A stretch of DNA of 64,000 nt from Parus major (lineage: Eukaryota > Chordata > Aves > Passeriformes > Paridae): assembly GCF_001522545.3 (NCBI RefSeq), contig NC_031770.1, positions 5,144,281 to 5,208,280 of the forward strand, read 5' to 3'. Every line of letters begins with the position of its first letter. The first letter of the stretch is position 1. The notes beneath the pieces were generated by a model. That model was not told the DNA's origin and made no database searches. It saw nothing but the letters and a program-made list of their open reading frames with translations. Both the position numbers and the translations under genes were made by a program. This document shows positions 13,161 to 25,100 of this stretch, piece by piece.

Positions 13161-16100
13161 CTCCCGAGTGCAAAGAGCTCATTACTGTCAATGTTCTGCA
13201 CTGATGATCCAAGGAAACTGCAACCCTTCGGGTCCCTGGCTTGGCAAAATTGTACAAGTGTAGAGATGATAAAGTTGTTCAGCTTCTAATGTGGTTGGGG
13301 GGATAAGTTCTCCATAAAAACAAGAGCTCTAACTGGCAAATCTATAGGTGCCATGGTGGAATTAGTCAGAAAGAGTGAGATTGGAACACTTACTCAAAAG
13401 CTACAGCCCTGCTGCCTGTGTCACTGTAGGAGCTCCTTGTATGAGTCAGATTTCACATTTCTATCTCTTGCACAGTCAGAATCTGCATCAATCAATGTAA
13501 ATATGTCCTCTGCTTTTTCAGAGCACTTAATTTACACCATGAATCAAAATTACTGGAAGCTAATTCTGGGCAGATTTCGAGTAGGATATTTAAGGCCTGT
13601 GTAAACTTCTTTAAAATCTGATAATTCTTATGCTGGATCAGTTTATTGAAAAATCATTGAACCGATTTTGTATTTACTCTGATACCACTGGAATTTCCCA
13701 ACAGTGTGACAGTGTAAGGGCTTTTCATCAACTGGGAAGACTCCCTGTGTTCAAACATATGCTGTTTCTCAAATAAAATTAACTTTTAACCAGAGATAAA
13801 TCCTAATTTCATGATGTTGTACCCCTTTTTCATTAATCCTCAAGTTCAAAACAGTTGACCTGATGAAAGCGTATCTGCACTGTGTGCCTAAGGTGAAAAT
13901 ATGTCCTGGATGAGACCATTTTGATTTCAGCACTTTCCAAATCTTGTCATCAGGAAGAAAAGGAGACTTGATCTCCCCTCATTCTTATCCTCCACCTCCA
14001 ACTGAAGTTCTCAGTTTGCTGTGCTGAGGTAATCCTTCCATGACAGAAGTGTGTATTAGTCTGTGTGGACAAGCAGCCCAAGCATATTTTACTCCTTTGG
14101 GATCATTTTGCAGTAGTATTTGGAAGTCAGAATCATCCCACATTTGTCTTTCAAGTCAGAAATGAGAGACATACGGCAGTGTTTATTTTTTTGTTTGTTT
14201 CTGGAATGTGTTATTTAGAAGGTATAGGGTGTCTTTTCACTTTCCACACTGCCCCTGCATAAGGAAACTCCAGCTGAACCATCTGTCCCTGGGCCAGGGG
14301 TGTTCCAGCTGAAAAAGGATCAGTCACTTCAGGTTAGAGAAGATGGCAAATTTTCCTGCTTCTAGGAGAATTTTCTTTCCATGTCTTTCTCTTGCTTTGT
14401 TACCACTCCAGTACTGCCAAAAAGTACTTAATCTTAGGGATTTACTAAAATAACTTCTGACAAATGGAAGACTTAATATCTGGAATAGTCTAGACACCGT
14501 ATGCAACGACAAGTATTTGAAAATGTTTCATGGGTAGAGATATTCCTGCCTTGCCTTTTAAATAGAAGTCATCTCCCTTTTTTTGACACACTGAGCAGTA
14601 TACATGGCATCCTAAATCTGTTTTGTCAACTGAGTCCAGAGTTTTTAAAAATATGCAGCAAGATTTTAATACAGCTCATCACATTATATAGAACCAGACA
14701 TCCTGCTTAGTCCTCAAAGGCTCGATATTCCCCGTGCACAGCCCACATGCAACTGCTCCTGTCTAATTCCATGGGATGATTCCTTTCCTTTGACACCACG
14801 GCAGAGCCTTCTCCCAAAGTAGGACGTGCAGCTCTCCAGCTCAAAAAACTGTAAGCCTTTCTGTTCAGACTATCTTTGGCTGTTTAACTGCACCAAACCC
14901 CCATATTTTGACTTTCTTCCTGGAAAGCTACTTGTCTGAGTCCTGAAATGCTTGCCCACAGATGCAAATTCAGTGTCAGCTTTTTGGGTATTTGCAGCAA
15001 GCAGCATCATTTGTGTGTTAGCATTAGAAGTAAGAACTTAATTTTCTGAACTTCCAGATGGACTGGTCAAGATGACTTATATGTTTGGGTTTTTTTATTT
15101 TGGATAAGCATAATTTTCACCAGCACCAAAAGGTTCCATCAGCCTGCTATGCTGTTTACTGTACAATAGCAAGAGGAGTGCTACATGGTCTGGGGGCTGA
15201 TATGACAAGACAGAATGGATGCCAAAGAGAAGTCACATTTGTCAGGAATTGTGTGATACAGCCAGCTCCTATGGGTCAGAGATCCTGATCCTGCACCCTG
15301 AAAATCATGAAAGCTCCAAAAGCATTAGAATGTTAAAAGAGGGGTCTGTATTTATAGTTTGCTGGAGCTTTTTGGAGGCACTCTGTCAGATTATCAGCAT
15401 TTTTACAAAGCTTTGACAAAGTGGATCTCTGCACCAAAAGGGATTCATGCGAAACCAAGGATGGCTCTGCAGTTATCTTAAAAGACATCAGAGTTTCCTT
15501 GCTTCCATCCTTGCTTCAGAATACAAAAATAATAATGACTTCCACATGATGCTGGAGAGTTGAGCCTGTAAGAGAGACATCAAAGACCATTACTCCTCCT
15601 ACCCACTGCTGAGAGTGGGACCACTGAGCATGGCAGATGGCAAATTTTGAGACAGCTCCAGTTTGCAATAAGGCTGCCAGGAGGGGTAGAGGGCTGAGGG
15701 AACAGGAACAAGAGAATGAGTAAAATAAGCAGAGGTGAGTAGATATGATAACAGGGAAAAATGTAAGATGATTAAGAGCAGAGAAAAGCTACACTGCCTC
15801 CTCCCTTCCCTTGTAGCTTGATTTTGGCCGGAGTTGTGCTGGACAAAGATCTGTGCATATTATTTAAATGCCCCCAAGCAAGCTCTGCTACTCACAGCCA
15901 CTGATCCTCTGCTCAGGAATGAGGTAAAAAGGAGATCTGTGTTCCCTGAAATCAACCTGGAAGTCCCAGGGTGCAGTAGAGGAACACAGCCCATCCCAGC
16001 TCTCCTTTATCTTGGTCCTTTACAGAAACTTGACAGTCCTTTAGAAAATAAGTTTGTTTTGAGGGTAGAGATAACATGGCAACACAATAGCAAAAAAAAA

Positions 16101-16296
16101 ATATTATGATGCCTTCCCAGAGCAACTTGTTATTTCACACTGTAAAATTTACTGGCATTTTACACAAAATAAAGCTATAAGCTTTGAAGCAAAAGCTTCA
16201 GAAGTTGCTGATCCCAGAAATACTCACAGAAAGAGCTGAAGATCCCTAGGCATTTTCTGAGAGCAGAATTTTCCAGATCCCCATCAGTATCAGTCT

Positions 16297-16386
16297 CTAA
16301 GTCTCTTCCACTTCCTCATCTACTTCCTCAGAATCCAAGCCTTCACTTAGACTTGCTACAGGTAAACCGCAACTAACTGGAATTGC
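16297..16386 (-). CDS. Possible minus-strand terminal exon encoding an acidic tail
   Basis: Read on the minus strand, a pyrimidine-rich tract ending in TACCTCTTAG at 16387 is followed by exactly 30 codons, the last a TAG at 16299-16297. The encoded tail starts AIPVSCGLPV and ends with a Glu/Asp-rich stretch of the form LDSEEVDEEVEET. An acidic C-terminus directly after a good acceptor is protein-like. I found no convincing upstream exon between here and the CpG island at 18.5 kb, and I do not recognise the family. A pyrimidine-rich plus strand could also produce this by chance. Confidence 0.22.
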   Translation of the reverse strand, partial: AIPVSCGLPVASLSEGLDSEEVDEEVEET

Positions 16387-16514
16387 CTAAGAGGTAAAAC
16401 AGATTAAGATGGAGCTAAAAACTTCATTTTTTAAAATTCAAATAAGTCCTAAAGATGGGAAAGATTTCAGAAACTAGACAAAGTATTAAATTTAAAATAC
16501 ATATTATCATGCAA

Positions 16515-16552
16515 GCATGTGTATGTGTGTGTACACATGTGTGTATATATTT
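16515..16552. repeat. Imperfect GT/AT-rich microsatellite
   Basis: Alternating purine-pyrimidine tract (gtgtatgtgtgtgtacacatgtg...tatatat). A simple sequence repeat with no associated gene. Confidence 0.7.
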
Positions 16553-18399
16553 GAGTTAGGAACAGAATACTATAAACCAGAGGAAAATCATTCACAGAAA
16601 CAAATAAATTTTATTGCAAATGTGCTGCACTGGAGACCTAAGTGGCCTCATTTCCTGGACTAGGTAGTCATGAAGTTGTTTTTAAGTGTGAAGGACACAG
16701 TTGCAATCCATAACTTTCAGCCTAAATGATTCCATTGCTTTGAAAACATACTGCTCCTGTTCTCAGATGGGAGTGTGTCACATTTGTGTACCACCTTTTT
16801 AACACCTTTAGATTTACTTTTTGTTTTTTAACAGAGCATGAAATTCAGAGGTTAGTTTGGTCACCTCTTAGTCTTCAAGAGAATGGTTTTGTCACTGCCT
16901 GTGAACCTTATGTTATTAACAGGATACAAAAGCTGAGAGAAGAGACTGGCACACACGGATGAGAGGTGGGTAGGAGGCATGGAGGAGGAGAATTTGGAAT
17001 CCCTCCCTGTCTTTTTATGCCTGAGGGAACCAGACAGGGAAGCTGGCTGGAGGACAGGCTGTTATCAGCTCTCATGATTTTGAAAGTTGCATAATTATTT
17101 TGTTAATATAAAGACAAAGCTTTGTGACTCATGTAGTTGCAGAAGACTGAGTGATCTTTTAAAGGCTAAAAAGGGGAGGCATCTCCCAGTGTGATGGAAC
17201 ACGATCAAATAAATCCTACTGAGGACAAATATCTGGGTATCTTCTTTGGGGTTTACTTCTCCATGTCCTACTTTGTCTCCCAGCAGCAACAACCTGCTTT
17301 CCCAAGCCACTAGAGGCTTTGAATCCTATTATGCAATGCCTATGGAGAGCAACACAGAAGAAAGGGAGAGTACTTAACAATTTAAAGTTGAAATAAACCT
17401 AGGCAGATGTGCAGCCAATGAGACTAAAAACACAGGAATGCCTTGGCCCCTGAAAAAGCAAATTAAACAATAATTATTCCCTTTCTCCTTCAGATGTCAT
17501 TAAAAAACTTTGTGTCAGTGCAAAGGTATCCCCAAGCAAACACAAACCACAGCTGACTGCAGGGATCACACAGTTTCTGGAGACTCCTGGACAGCCAGGC
17601 AACACCAGTGCAGAAACCCACCTGCCACAAGAAGATACAGATTGTTCACTAAATATAAACAGGGCTGACTGGAGAGCCACAGGGATGTAGTTTAAGCAAA
17701 TATTTGGAACCTTCTCTGTGTGTGTTAAGACCTGCTGCTTCTTCTGCTGCTGTGTATATGTCAATGAATGACTGCCCCCTTTCAACTTTAAATCACAATT
17801 AATAAAGGCATCTGGTTCTTTCAGTCATTTCATTTTACTCAGAGGAGGCAGATATGATAAAGTATCACTTTCAAGAGCTGCTTGGAGAGTTGCTCAGATA
17901 AAAGAAAGGGCAGAGAAAATACTGCCTAATCACATTTCTCCTGTAATTGTAGCTCTCGGGGATTTTTTTTTTTTTTTCAGCAATGTATAATTGTCACTTT
18001 AGCCTACAAGAAACAGACATTTTCCTTCACCATGGGGTAATGTAGCCACCCTTGAGAAAACAACATAGACCTGAGCCGTAAAAAACCCAAGTGAATTTCA
18101 TACTGCAACGTAATAGATAACATAAGATACAGCAACTATAACATAATAATGCAGCTGTTTTAGAAATCTCCACCTGACCGATCTAGAAACACTCATGGCT
18201 TCTTCCATGTGTGCCCTGTGGCCAGTGTGTAGTGGCAGGACGGTGTAAACTCAGCTGAGCCGGGAAGCCGAACTGTCCATACCGCTGGATCTCGGCATAA
18301 CCCAGCTCCCTTTCGCCGGCACAGCTCCAGCTGACCGCGACATGATGCTTCCAGCCTGCGCTTTCTTTTTGAAACCAAAAGTGGGGGGAGACCCCGGTG

Positions 18400-19110
18400 G
18401 GAAGAAACCAAGCCCCGGGCTTCACCAGCATGCAGCCGCTCGGAAGGGCCGGGAACCGGCGGGATCGCGATCCCGGGCTCTCCGGGGCGGGGCGGTGCTT
18501 GCGGGCGCCCGCTGCTCCGGGGAGGGGATGCCGGGCAGGCGGGGAGGGGGTGCCGGGCTGGGAGGGCTCTGCCCGCAGGTTTCCGTTCCTCCCTCGCTGC
18601 CAGACAGCGCGGCTGTGGCGGCGCGGGCGGGATGTGGGCAGCGGCCCCTCTCCTGCTCCTGCTCCTTCTCCTGCTGCTGCTGCCGCCGCTGGCGCGGCTG
18701 TGGCGGCGCGGGGCGGCGCGGCTGGAACCGGCCGGGCGGGCCGTGCTCATCACGGGCTGTGACAGCGGCTTCGGGCACCTGCTGGCGCTCCGCCTCCACC
18801 GCCTCGGCTTCACCGTGTTCGCCGGCTGCCTGTGCCCCGGCGGGGACGGGGCGCGGCGGCTGCAGCGGGAGGCGGGCGGCGCCGGTCGCCTGCGGGTCCT
18901 GCGGCTCGATGTGACCCGCGCCCACGACGTGCGAGCCGCCAAGGAGCTGGTGCTCAGCCACCTGCCCGAGCGAGGTGAGGCCGGCGGGGAGAGAGGGTGG
19001 GGGGCTCGGCTGCCGGCAGCGCCAGGCACCGGCGGGCGCCGTGTCGCCAAGACGGCGGCTCGGTTCGCCCGGCACTGCTGGCTGGGAGGTACCTGAGAGG
19101 GATGGCTGGA
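18400..19110. promoter_or_regulatory. CpG island at the 5' end of the BDH1-like gene
   Basis: Very GC- and CpG-dense sequence (many cgg/gcg runs) begins near 18.4 kb, spans the first coding exon (18632-18974) and fades after about 19.1 kb. I see no TATA box close to the start, as expected for a CpG-island promoter. The transcription start cannot be fixed by eye. Upstream sequence on the other strand is also GC-rich, so bidirectional activity is possible. Confidence 0.8.
18632..18974 (+). CDS. BDH1-like exon 1 (residues 1-114)
   Basis: Starts at the ATG in 'gcgggATGtgg' within the CpG island. It encodes the leucine-rich anchor and the cofactor-binding TGxxxGxG motif. Donor GAG|GTGAGG at 18975; leaves one base (phase 1). 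This ATG is preferred because the hydrophobic anchor follows it directly and the motif spacing fits the family. Confidence 0.88.
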
Positions 19111-22100
19111 CCGTCACTGATGGGCTAAGTGCAGTTACCGCTATCGGTAATGACAGCAGGATTTTCTTAAAAATCCCTTGGTGCGTACACGGGCCGGGGT
19201 CTGTCCGAAGGTGCCGACGGTGTAAAGTGGGCGTGCTGCTCAGTGCGCCATGGGGGAGCTTCGCCTTTTCACCGGGACAGGATCTCCCAGAGTGGGGCGG
19301 CCCTGGAGCCACTCTGCAGGTACCCAATAGAAGAAAACGGCAGAGAAAGTGCAGAACAACGGTGCAGGCATTGGAGGGATGGGAATGTGATGCCTTTCTG
19401 GGCATGACTTGTGAAAGAGGAAATAGGTACAAGAAACGCAGCGAGGGCAGCCGCCGTGCCATACCAAAGCAGCTGATTCTTGGAACCACTTGAGGTTTGC
19501 CAGGCTAGTCCCTGGAGAGGTTACTGAAAGGGAAACGTGTCAATTATACACCCTACAGGGAGTGTGCACCCAGGGGAATGGATAGACTTAGCTCCAGAAT
19601 AATTGCAGACAGCCTAAATCCTGGGTTATCCCTTCAGCACACATGACACAGCGCAGGTGAGGAGGCCACGGTCACCTCCTTTCCCACTGGGACTGCGTGG
19701 TGAGAATTAGCCAGTGTAATTCTGGGATACTCTTGGTGCAGAGCAGATTTCCTCAGGCTGAGAAATGGGATTCCCTCCAAATCACAAACAAACACTTTCT
19801 GCTCATACAGGGAATAAAAGTGGAGAATGAGGCACAGGGAGAGATAATGAAATGCAAGGCTTCTGCCTGCCTGGCTTATTAACTCATTGGGAAGGGGATG
19901 GAATGAGAAGTGAAGGAAAAAAAAGCCACATTGCTCATTAAGTACCTGTATTTATGGTTGATCTTGACCTTATTACAAAGAACAGCCTTTCTCCTCAGGC
20001 TTTTCCTCAACCTACAGATGAACACAAGTGTCTCCCAAAAACCCTTAAAGGCTCCATGGGGACCAGGTCACTTGAAACTCTGGGTTTCACATAATTTATC
20101 CTGCAATTCTGACAGCTTATGCTGTCCTGCAATGGTTGTGCTCATGCTGCCATGTAGACCCTGGAGTCCAGAGTCAGCACTAACTTGTGGGTTCTCCTTG
20201 CTGCTTACAGGTTGTGGTTGTGCCTTCAGATCAATTCCAGGTCCCTCCAGACACCCAGCACGGCTGGTGTGGAATGCAGCAGGCACACAGTGTGTGCACA
20301 GGGGTGTTCCTGGGCTGTCACTCAGGCCCTCACGCCTGGGACACTGGGCTGGGCAAGCACACACATTTTTCTGAAACCTTTTTACATGGCTGGGCAGCTC
20401 TGCTGCTACAGAATTTTGAGAGAATTCTGCAAAGGCAGAAAAGTAAAAGCAATGTTATAGATCCAGGTAGCGCAAAGGCACAAGAACCCTGAGTGATGAA
20501 ACCTTAGGACAATTTCCTTTGTGGATCATGGACAGTCACATCCAGGGTCTACAGGAGAGAACTGACCGAAGTAGAAATCAAATGCAGCTCTGACATTTGT
20601 TATGAGGAGAGCAAAGAGTGGGTGGTGAGGCCGGTAGACTGTTGTAAATAAGTACTGAACAGATAAAATATCCAATGGCTTTTGGTTTTTGCACAAACAA
20701 TTCAAATTGTGTGGATGTAGGGATCCAGTAGATTGTGCTGAAAGGTTACAGTAGATCATGCATTACCTTGCTTAAAAGCTGTGAAAGCTTCCACATTTTA
20801 AGTAGCTGCTGGAAGTGTTTTGTATATCACTGTTAGCTTTTAAGTACTTTGGGACAGTTTTCTCCGTTTCTCCCTCTCCCTCCCTAACAATAGGACAATT
20901 ATCTTCAGCAATGTTCTGTAGAAACTGAGAAGAGGAACCTATCCCTGGGAATCACTAGGTACTGCTTAGGGATTATTCCCTCTTTTTTTTGCCATTTTAA
21001 CTATAATCAGTTTCACACAGGTATGAAAGATTTTAAATTCTGAATTCTGATCACCAAAACATTCCTGTATCGTTCCAAAAATAGTCACTTCAATAATCCC
21101 AGGCCTAGTGGTAGGTGTGCAAAGGCCACGGATTCCAAATGCAACCTCAGAAGTTGGGCCAAAATAAAGAGAAAACAGTTAAATGATAATTGTTTTTTGC
21201 ATGCCTGCATTTAAATAGTTCAGAGTAAATCCTGGTAAACATTAAATATTCTTTATGATTACAGCATCATCCTTTCCATGGACTATGCATCTCAGAATAG
21301 TAGGGCTTTTTGGGAGATACGCTGTTTTTTGAGTCTCCTTAATCTGCCTTTTTCCTGGGCCCAGGATAAGTAGACTTACAAAAATTAAAAGAGACTTTCT
21401 ACTTTAAGTAGACCATTCAGTATAAAATGTACACCAAAAATATGTAAAATATCAGAATAAAATCAGAGTATCAGGAATAAAATACAGTTCTCCCTACTAG
21501 TTCTACTGTAACCATAACTAGCCCAAGCTCCTCATTATCTTCTCTCTCTCTGTTAAGAGTAGAAATCCAAAGCCAATATGAAGTAGACCAGGACTTCAGA
21601 GCATGGTGATTTGCAATTCTATTAGGCTCTAGAGCAAACCTTAGAATTTTTCTGGTTTTCTTCTGTTTCAAACCAGAATTTCCCTTCCTTTTCTTGCCTG
21701 TTGTGAGTGGGTGACAGCTAGTGGGCTAGCTGGAATGGAGGGATATTAATGTTAGTCCCACTTCCTACTTCAAGGTTATTAAGTACTCTCTTACACTTAA
21801 TTATGATTTTCTATTCATGGCATTCACCCATGGTACAATATTTTAGTCCAGACTCCCTATAGAAAGAGATTATCCTTACAGTGAAGAGAATTTCAGCATA
21901 ATATTCCAAGCAAAGGCTGGTGACTCATGAATGGATGTAAATATAACTCAGGAGTCTCATCTGGCCTCATCTGCATTGCCACAAACAGACTGGGTTGTTC
22001 CCTCTCCTCATTTTTCAGAGGAACACAGCAAATCACACTATCCTGCCTTTGGCTAGGTCTGGAATCTATCAGAAAAGAACTTGTCATTTTCACATGGGCT

Positions 22101-25100
22101 CAGAGAAGAAACTCCAAAGATCAGTGATCCCAAGAAAACCTGTTAGAATTTGGAGAGTGTGGCAGAATTCTGTTATTATCTGAGTGTTGGCACCAACACA
22201 GAAACAAACTGATTTTCAAAAGGTTTTGCAAACCTGCAGCTGCATTAACTTTAATAGAAAGAGGAATTTTAAGAGTTTATGGAAAAAAATATCAGATATC
22301 TTTTGGGCCGAAATAAGGACTTTGAATTTGTGCCTTTTGGTCACCATGTTGTGAAGTAGAAATTATTGGGGAGCTTATGTGAGAGCTGGTGTTCTCCAGA
22401 AAGCTTCTCTCACTAATCTTAAGTTCAGTTTCCTAAAGTGATTCTTAGACCCATGGCTGTATCTTTTAATCTTTGTTATCAGGATCTATTTTCCCAACGA
22501 AGAGACCAGTGAAAATCTCTGTGACATCCAGTCCTGCTTTCCAGTTTATTTTTTCCCTGTCTTCTGAAGCATAGTCTAACACCTCTCTTTTTAAGTTGTG
22601 TTTGGACTGAGTTCTGTTTTGACAATCTGACACACCAAACATCAGCTGCTTTTTCCAAATGTGTCTCTGCATGGACATTGAGGAAATGCAGCATCACTCT
22701 CCTTCAGCTGTTCAGTCCTTGTGCCTTGGCCTTCAGGATTTCCATCTGCAGTTTTTAGGTTACCTGAGCTGCATTTGTCTAAGAAAATTTACAATATGTT
22801 TTGAATGCACATTTATAGCATTAATTTTTACCACAAACCTTTCAGGAAAGGAAGACCAAAACAGATTCAAGTACCCTGAAAACAGAGCTGAGCAGGTTGT
22901 TTCTCAGGAAGTAGGAAATATCCCGAGAAAGTGGCATAAGGGAATAATGAACTGTTTTTTATTTGGGTAGAATTTTGTGACTTGATTCAGCTAAACAAAG
23001 CGGCAGGAAACATTCTGAAAAATATCAGAACATTTCCCATTTGGGAATTCCAGAATGTTCTAAGAAACAATACGTTTTGCTTAAGGGCAAACAAAGTGTT
23101 TTGAGATGACCAGGTGTAAAGTGTCTTTTCTTGTTTAACTTAATCTTCTCTTTAAAAAGTCTGTCTTAGTTTAACTCCCACCAATTTTCCTCTTCATGGA
23201 TTTTGATTTGGACACTACACAGAAGGAAGGAGCCATTATTTTGTGAGCTCTGTTGTTACACACAGGCTGGCCTCACCAGCAGCCACCTGGAGGCATTGAA
23301 GCACATGAGGCAAATGGCTGGAGAGAAAACTTAAGCCTTGCAAGCTAAATTCTGAGTTTCACAGTTTAGAGAAATAGGAAGAAAATCAATTGTCTAAAGA
23401 TTAATGGCTATATTTCTGAAGGCCTGATGAAATCAGGGTTATGTGGAGCAAGCACAGAGTCCAGTGGCAGAAGCAAAATTACTTTTTTTAATTAGAAAAT
23501 GTAAAGCTGAAAAGATTGGAAAACAGCTTTTGTCATGATGCCAGGCTTTAGTTTGGGTTGTGTTAGCTAGGTTATGTAAAAATAACCCTGAGTATAGAAA
23601 CCTCCAGCTTTGAGCAGAAACAGATGGGGTGTGCAACCACTCAGCCCATCTGCAGATCAGGTCACGTGCAAGTACAAAAATACTGATAATTAGCTTCTAC
23701 AGAGCGCTCTCTAAGCCATTGATCTGGAAGCATTTTATGGGGAGGTAAGTCCCATGGGGCTGGGTTCCATTTTGAAATGGAGAAATAAAGCCAGAGAATG
23801 ATGGAAAGACATGGAACAACACAGCAGTGGCAGGGGGAAAAGGAAGTCCAGGATGCCCAATTCCATGGCAAATTTTTAAGGCCATTTCCTCTCCTCTATC
23901 TACTAACATTTGGGGCCATGGAACAGAAGTGAGTCCAGAGGAAACTGTGGCATTACTGGGCAGCAATCTGTCTGTAACTGAAGTTGTAAGAGAGGTCCTG
24001 TGTCAAGTATTGCTGTGAGACAGGCTGCTCAATAGCGGTTGATTCTCTTTGGAGGATAGAGTTACCCAGGTTCTGGGGGGTAAATTCCTGATTTTGAGTG
24101 TTTTGCCCTGCAAATGAGGCATTCACTAAAAGAAAACAGTTTCTTTCTCTGTTTAAAGGCTGATTTTATTAGGTAATACAAGTAGTAGTGTACATATATG
24201 TTAGAAAAGCTTACAGAGGTCTGCTTTACAAACTAATTCCAAAATTTTAAAGTTTCATCTTTCACTACTTTGTGAATGAAATCTAATATTGGCAGTTCTT
24301 GTCAGGGCTCTGGAAGGACCAAGATACTATGAAATTATTTCAGTAGGTTTGTTGAAGAAGATCAGAAAGAGAAGGGTTCAACCCAGAGGTTTCTGCAGTG
24401 CCTTCACTAAGGTGAGCAAAAGTCCCTTGAGAATCACTCAGCTGCCACAGGTACAGGAGGCTACAGCTGGGTCAGCGTCACTTTTTCCCCAAACTCTTGT
24501 GTCCAGAGGGAGTAAGAGAGGCACTAAAACCTGCTCTGCCTCTCCAGAAACCCAGGATTGGAGGTCTTGTAGAAGGCACGACAAAACAATTATTTGCCTT
24601 GGACACCTACAAGGGTTCTTTAAAAGAAATGCACGAGGAAAATTGTCAAGGCTGGCAGAACTAAGCTGCAAATTCAGCTGTTTCAGCACCAGCCAGTGCC
24701 CTGGTACTCCTGAGTTACACTGCTGGTCACCCTGGAAATGGTGTCAGTCAGGTCTGGAGGACAGGAACAGAAATGCACTGCACCACTCCGTGCTTTGCTG
24801 TACATGCACAGTTACAGGCTGTGCAGGCAAGAACAGTCAGCAGGGTTTAATCAGCGCTTAGGCAGCGTGTCAGCTCCAGCCTGGAGTGCTCCCCACTCCA
24901 ACACACAGCGTTCCCACAGTCCTATTAGCACTGCACAGGGCTCACAGGAGACCTGCTGTGCCTTTGGGCTAAAGGCTTCAGCTTCCTGTCACTGAGCTCT
25001 GCTAGAAAAAGTTTTGCTGCCAATATGTTTCTGCTTGTAAACACTGAAATCTTTCTGTTTGTCAGGGGGCAGGCTCTTCAGCACCAAAATCTGTCATTAC

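Larger units (their letters stand above)
1..18400. other. Intergenic region with no recognised gene
   Basis: I read both strands and found no exon chain that I can assign to a protein family. Open frames here are short (mostly under 140 codons), lack domain-like sequence and are not linked by matching splice phases. What can be pointed to is listed separately: a weak exon-like segment near 1 kb, an old antisense CR1 at 6.6-7.9 kb, a 29-base T run at 12.0 kb, a small CpG-rich patch near 13 kb, a GT-rich stretch at 16.5 kb and a possible minus-strand terminal exon at 16.3 kb. The remainder is AT-rich unique sequence, where distal regulatory elements could exist but cannot be seen by eye. Confidence 0.6.

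Noticed and set aside
18193..19489. Long minus-strand open frames (285 and 355 codons) across the CpG island
   Set aside because: They are antisense to BDH1-like exon 1, consist of low-complexity Pro/Arg/Ser sequence and arise because GC-rich DNA has few stop codons.
24289..24861. 190-codon open frame in BDH1-like intron 1
   Set aside because: No domain, low-complexity or family signature and no splice context. Length is within chance for a 64-kb window.
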